The position numbers and the translations under genes are program-made. This document shows positions 20,025 through 21,159 of a DNA stretch of 21,159 bases, piece by piece; position 1 is the first letter of the stretch, and every line of letters starts with the position of its first letter. Under the pieces are notes generated by a model. It saw only the letters and a list, made by a program, of their open reading frames with translations. It made no database searches and was not told where the DNA came from. Origin of the DNA: GCA-016432345 sp964544105 (GTDB lineage: Bacteria > Patescibacteriota > Microgenomatia > Levybacterales > UBA12049); contig CAZIZQ010000019.1 of assembly GCA_964544105.1 (NCBI GenBank), positions 1 to 21,159 on the forward strand, given 5' to 3'.

Positions 20025-20464
20025 CTATTTTCTACTATACAAACCAACAAGCTCGGCAGAGGCAAAAATATGGCCTTGCATGGCGTCTTCGATGGCTTTT
20101 TTATCTGCGTTTTGCGAAAGATTAAGTGTGATATCAAGGGCGTAGAGTTTGAAAAAGTAACGATGAGTACCAGATGGAGGACAGGGGCCGCCATAGCCTG
20201 GTTTACCAAAATCTGTCATTCCCTCAACCCCACCTTGCGGCACACAATTTTTTGCAATTTCGGAAACTGTTGGGTCGATATTAAAACAGTCCAATGAATC
20301 CAAATTTTTGCCTGCGCATCCGGATCATCAACAATCAAAACCAAACTTTTTGTATTTTCTGGAATATCCAAAAAAGAGAGCGGAGGATTTACATTCTCCC
20401 CATCGCAGGTAAACTTACTTGGAATATCTTGGTTATGCCCAAAAGCAGGACTGGTAAGTTTCAT
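20025..20464 (-). pseudogene. PEBP/YbhB-like protein gene with one-base frameshift
   Basis: Phosphatidylethanolamine-binding-protein-like (YbhB/YbcL) domain in two frames. The first frame gives LTSPAFGHNQDIPSKFTCDG..NPPLSF and VDDPDAQAKIWIHWTV (the D-P-D-A and H-W ligand-site residues). The second continues FNIDPTVSEIAKN and holds GGPCPPSGTHRYFFKLYALD, the other binding-site motif. The frames join at about 20283-20290, where an A4 run (T4 on the coding strand) is one base short. Adding one base gives 441 nt, a 146-residue protein of normal family length. Either a recent mutation or a homopolymer sequencing error. The ATG lies four bases after tRNA-Gly on the same strand, so it is probably co-transcribed with the tRNAs. 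Confidence 0.85.
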
Positions 20465-20467
20465 ATG

Positions 20468-20539
20468 AGCGGGTGATGGGGATCGAACCCACTACCTTCT
20501 CCTTGGCAAGGAGACGTTCTACCGGTGAACTACACCCGC
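20468..20539 (-). tRNA. tRNA-Gly (anticodon GCC)
   Basis: Acceptor GCGGGTG (20539-20533) pairs with CACCCGC (20475-20469). The discriminator is U (20468). The anticodon loop TTGCCAA gives GCC. CCA is not encoded. With the UCC isoacceptor at 50-123, the window holds two glycine tRNAs. Confidence 0.95.
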
Positions 20540-20547
20540 TTGTTGGG

Positions 20548-20620
20548 TGCCGAGAGCAGGAATCGAACCCGCATAACCGCTTCTTCAGAGCGGCGCCTTG
20601 ACCACGTTGGCAATCTCGGC
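20548..20620 (-). tRNA. tRNA-Phe (anticodon GAA)
   Basis: Acceptor GCCGAGA (20620-20614) pairs with TCTCGGC (20555-20549); the discriminator is A (20548). The anticodon stem CCGCT/AGCGG encloses CTGAAGA, giving GAA. The following three bases are CCC, so CCA is not encoded. Its 5' half overlaps the end of the HNH gene on the same strand. Confidence 0.95.
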
Positions 20621-21055
20621 ATGTTTTATTAATCTATCATGCGTTCTTTGTCTATGGCAATTTGCGCATACTAAATCGCATTTTGTAATCTCTTTTTTAA
20701 TTTTTTTAAAGTTCGACGTATTTTGTGTTGCTAAAGTAGAAATACTTCCTATTTTAATTTCTCCATCTCTATGATCGAAATCCATAACCCATGGAGGATA
20801 TATTTTATCACAATCCATGCATGGTTTATTCCTTTTAATTTCTTCAATATATTTTCGTCGTTCCGCTTTATATTTCTGTTTTCTTAAAAGTGCAAGTTTT
20901 AGTTGTTTTTCTCTATTTTTATGGTAATAATTTCTTCCTCTAATTTTATAACAATCCGCACATTTTTCGTAATACTCGCCAGCTCTTTTACCAGTTTTTC
21001 TTTTGTAAAAATTATCTAAAGTTTTCTCTAATCCGCACTTTTTACATTTTTTCAC
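20585..21055 (-). CDS. HNH endonuclease-like protein with zinc knuckles
   Basis: The 156-residue protein has an N-terminal zinc ribbon (C4, C7, C32, C35), a basic helical region (about 36-75), and an HNH module. In that module C79/C82 and C130/C133 bind a structural zinc, MDFDHRDG supplies the catalytic-type D-H (H95), and CANCHRQRTH ends the fold. Such proteins are frequent in candidate-phyla genomes; activity could be nicking of DNA, phage defence or selfish mobility. The start is GTG at 21055, seven bases from TATAGT (21068-21063), so the mRNA is likely leaderless. The final eleven codons and the UGA stop lie inside tRNA-Phe; codon 146 begins at the first base of the tRNA. Confidence 0.85.
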   Translation of the reverse strand: MKKCKKCGLEKTLDNFYKRKTGKRAGEYYEKCADCYKIRGRNYYHKNREKQLKLALLRKQKYKAERRKYIEEIKRNKPCMDCDKIYPPWVMDFDHRDGEIKIGSISTLATQNTSNFKKIKKEITKCDLVCANCHRQRTHDRLIKHAEIANVVKAPL

Positions 21056-21062
21056 TAACTAT

Positions 21063-21068
21063 ACTATA
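21063..21068 (-). promoter_or_regulatory. -10 box TATAGT of the HNH gene, leaderless spacing
   Basis: TATAGT on the minus strand ends seven bases before the GTG start at 21055. This promoter would also supply the downstream tRNA-Phe and tRNA-Gly unless they have their own within the HNH gene. Confidence 0.45.
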
Positions 21069-21115
21069 ATACAAAGAATATCGAAACTCAAGTATAGTTT
21101 TCAGACAATTATTAG

Positions 21116-21159
21116 TGGACTCTGAGGGATTCGAACCCCCGACATCTTCAGTGTAAATG
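21116..21159 (-). tRNA. tRNA-Val (anticodon UAC), cut by the window edge
   Basis: Only the 3' part is present: half of the anticodon arm (loop TTTACAC, anticodon UAC, stem TGAAG), variable loop ATGTC, T arm GGGGGTTCGAATCCCTC, acceptor half AGAGTCC, and discriminator A (21116). The 5' part lies beyond 21159. CCA is not encoded. Confidence 0.85.

Noticed and set aside
20545..20548. Encoded CCA on tRNA-Phe
   Set aside because: Bases after the discriminator read CCC on the minus strand, one base short of a CCA in register. Only tRNA-Gly(UCC) and tRNA-Gln encode CCA here, so a CCA-adding enzyme is presumably needed.
1..21159. CRISPR array, insertion sequence, prophage or rRNA
   Set aside because: No regularly spaced direct repeats, transposase or integrase motifs, or rRNA-like segments were seen on either strand.

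Overview
The window looks like a chromosomal segment of a low-GC bacterium of the candidate phyla radiation (Patescibacteria), most likely a Microgenomates-type lineage. This is inference. It rests on the gene families (UPF0182, DUF1361, single-domain surface proteins behind Pro/Thr-rich linkers, HNH proteins with zinc knuckles), compact packing with ATGA stop/start overlaps, and several promoters placed so close to start codons that the mRNAs should be leaderless. UGA is used as a stop, so the recoded-UGA lineages (Gracilibacteria, SR1) are excluded. Seven tRNA genes are present (Gly-UCC, Leu-UAA, Pro-UGG, Gln-UUG, Gly-GCC, Phe-GAA and a truncated Val-UAC). There is no rRNA, CRISPR array or insertion sequence.

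Layout. Positions 1-1165 hold a GC-rich folded element, tRNA-Gly, an anchored surface protein, tRNA-Leu and tRNA-Pro. Positions 1175-3577 hold a D,D-carboxypeptidase divergent from a DUF1361 membrane protein, a stand-alone riboflavin kinase, tRNA-Gln and PanD. Positions 3610-6278 run from an alpha/beta hydrolase through a methyltransferase, a GIY-YIG protein and a broken tRNA-dihydrouridine synthase to an MntP-like exporter; the last four are linked by ATGA overlaps. A 907-residue UPF0182 membrane protein lies opposite (6267-8990).

The centre (9051-16713) is a copper-handling operon. A CsoR repressor sits under its own CCCCC/GGGGG operator. Next come a DUF1573 protein, an unrecognised anchored Cys/His protein, a CcdA-like membrane protein with doubled cysteines, a DUF2933-like micro-protein, a DUF5676 protein, a cupredoxin, a CopA Cu(+) ATPase, a DsbD/UreH-type membrane protein fused to a second cupredoxin, a CopZ-like chaperone, a His/Met-rich anchored protein and a 46-residue membrane peptide. 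Cytoplasmic Cu(I) would be sensed by CsoR, carried by the chaperone, exported by CopA and bound outside by the cupredoxins and the His/Met protein. The two redox-type membrane proteins probably keep the external cysteines reduced or move metal themselves.

Positions 16715-21159 hold a ZIP transporter divergent from a YibE/F permease, an anchored beta-rich protein, a matrixin-type zinc protease with an inserted coiled coil, a frameshifted PEBP (YbhB-like) gene, tRNA-Gly and tRNA-Phe, an HNH protein whose last codons lie inside tRNA-Phe, and the edge tRNA-Val. Two genes (dus and the PEBP gene) are broken as written; both need read-level checking.
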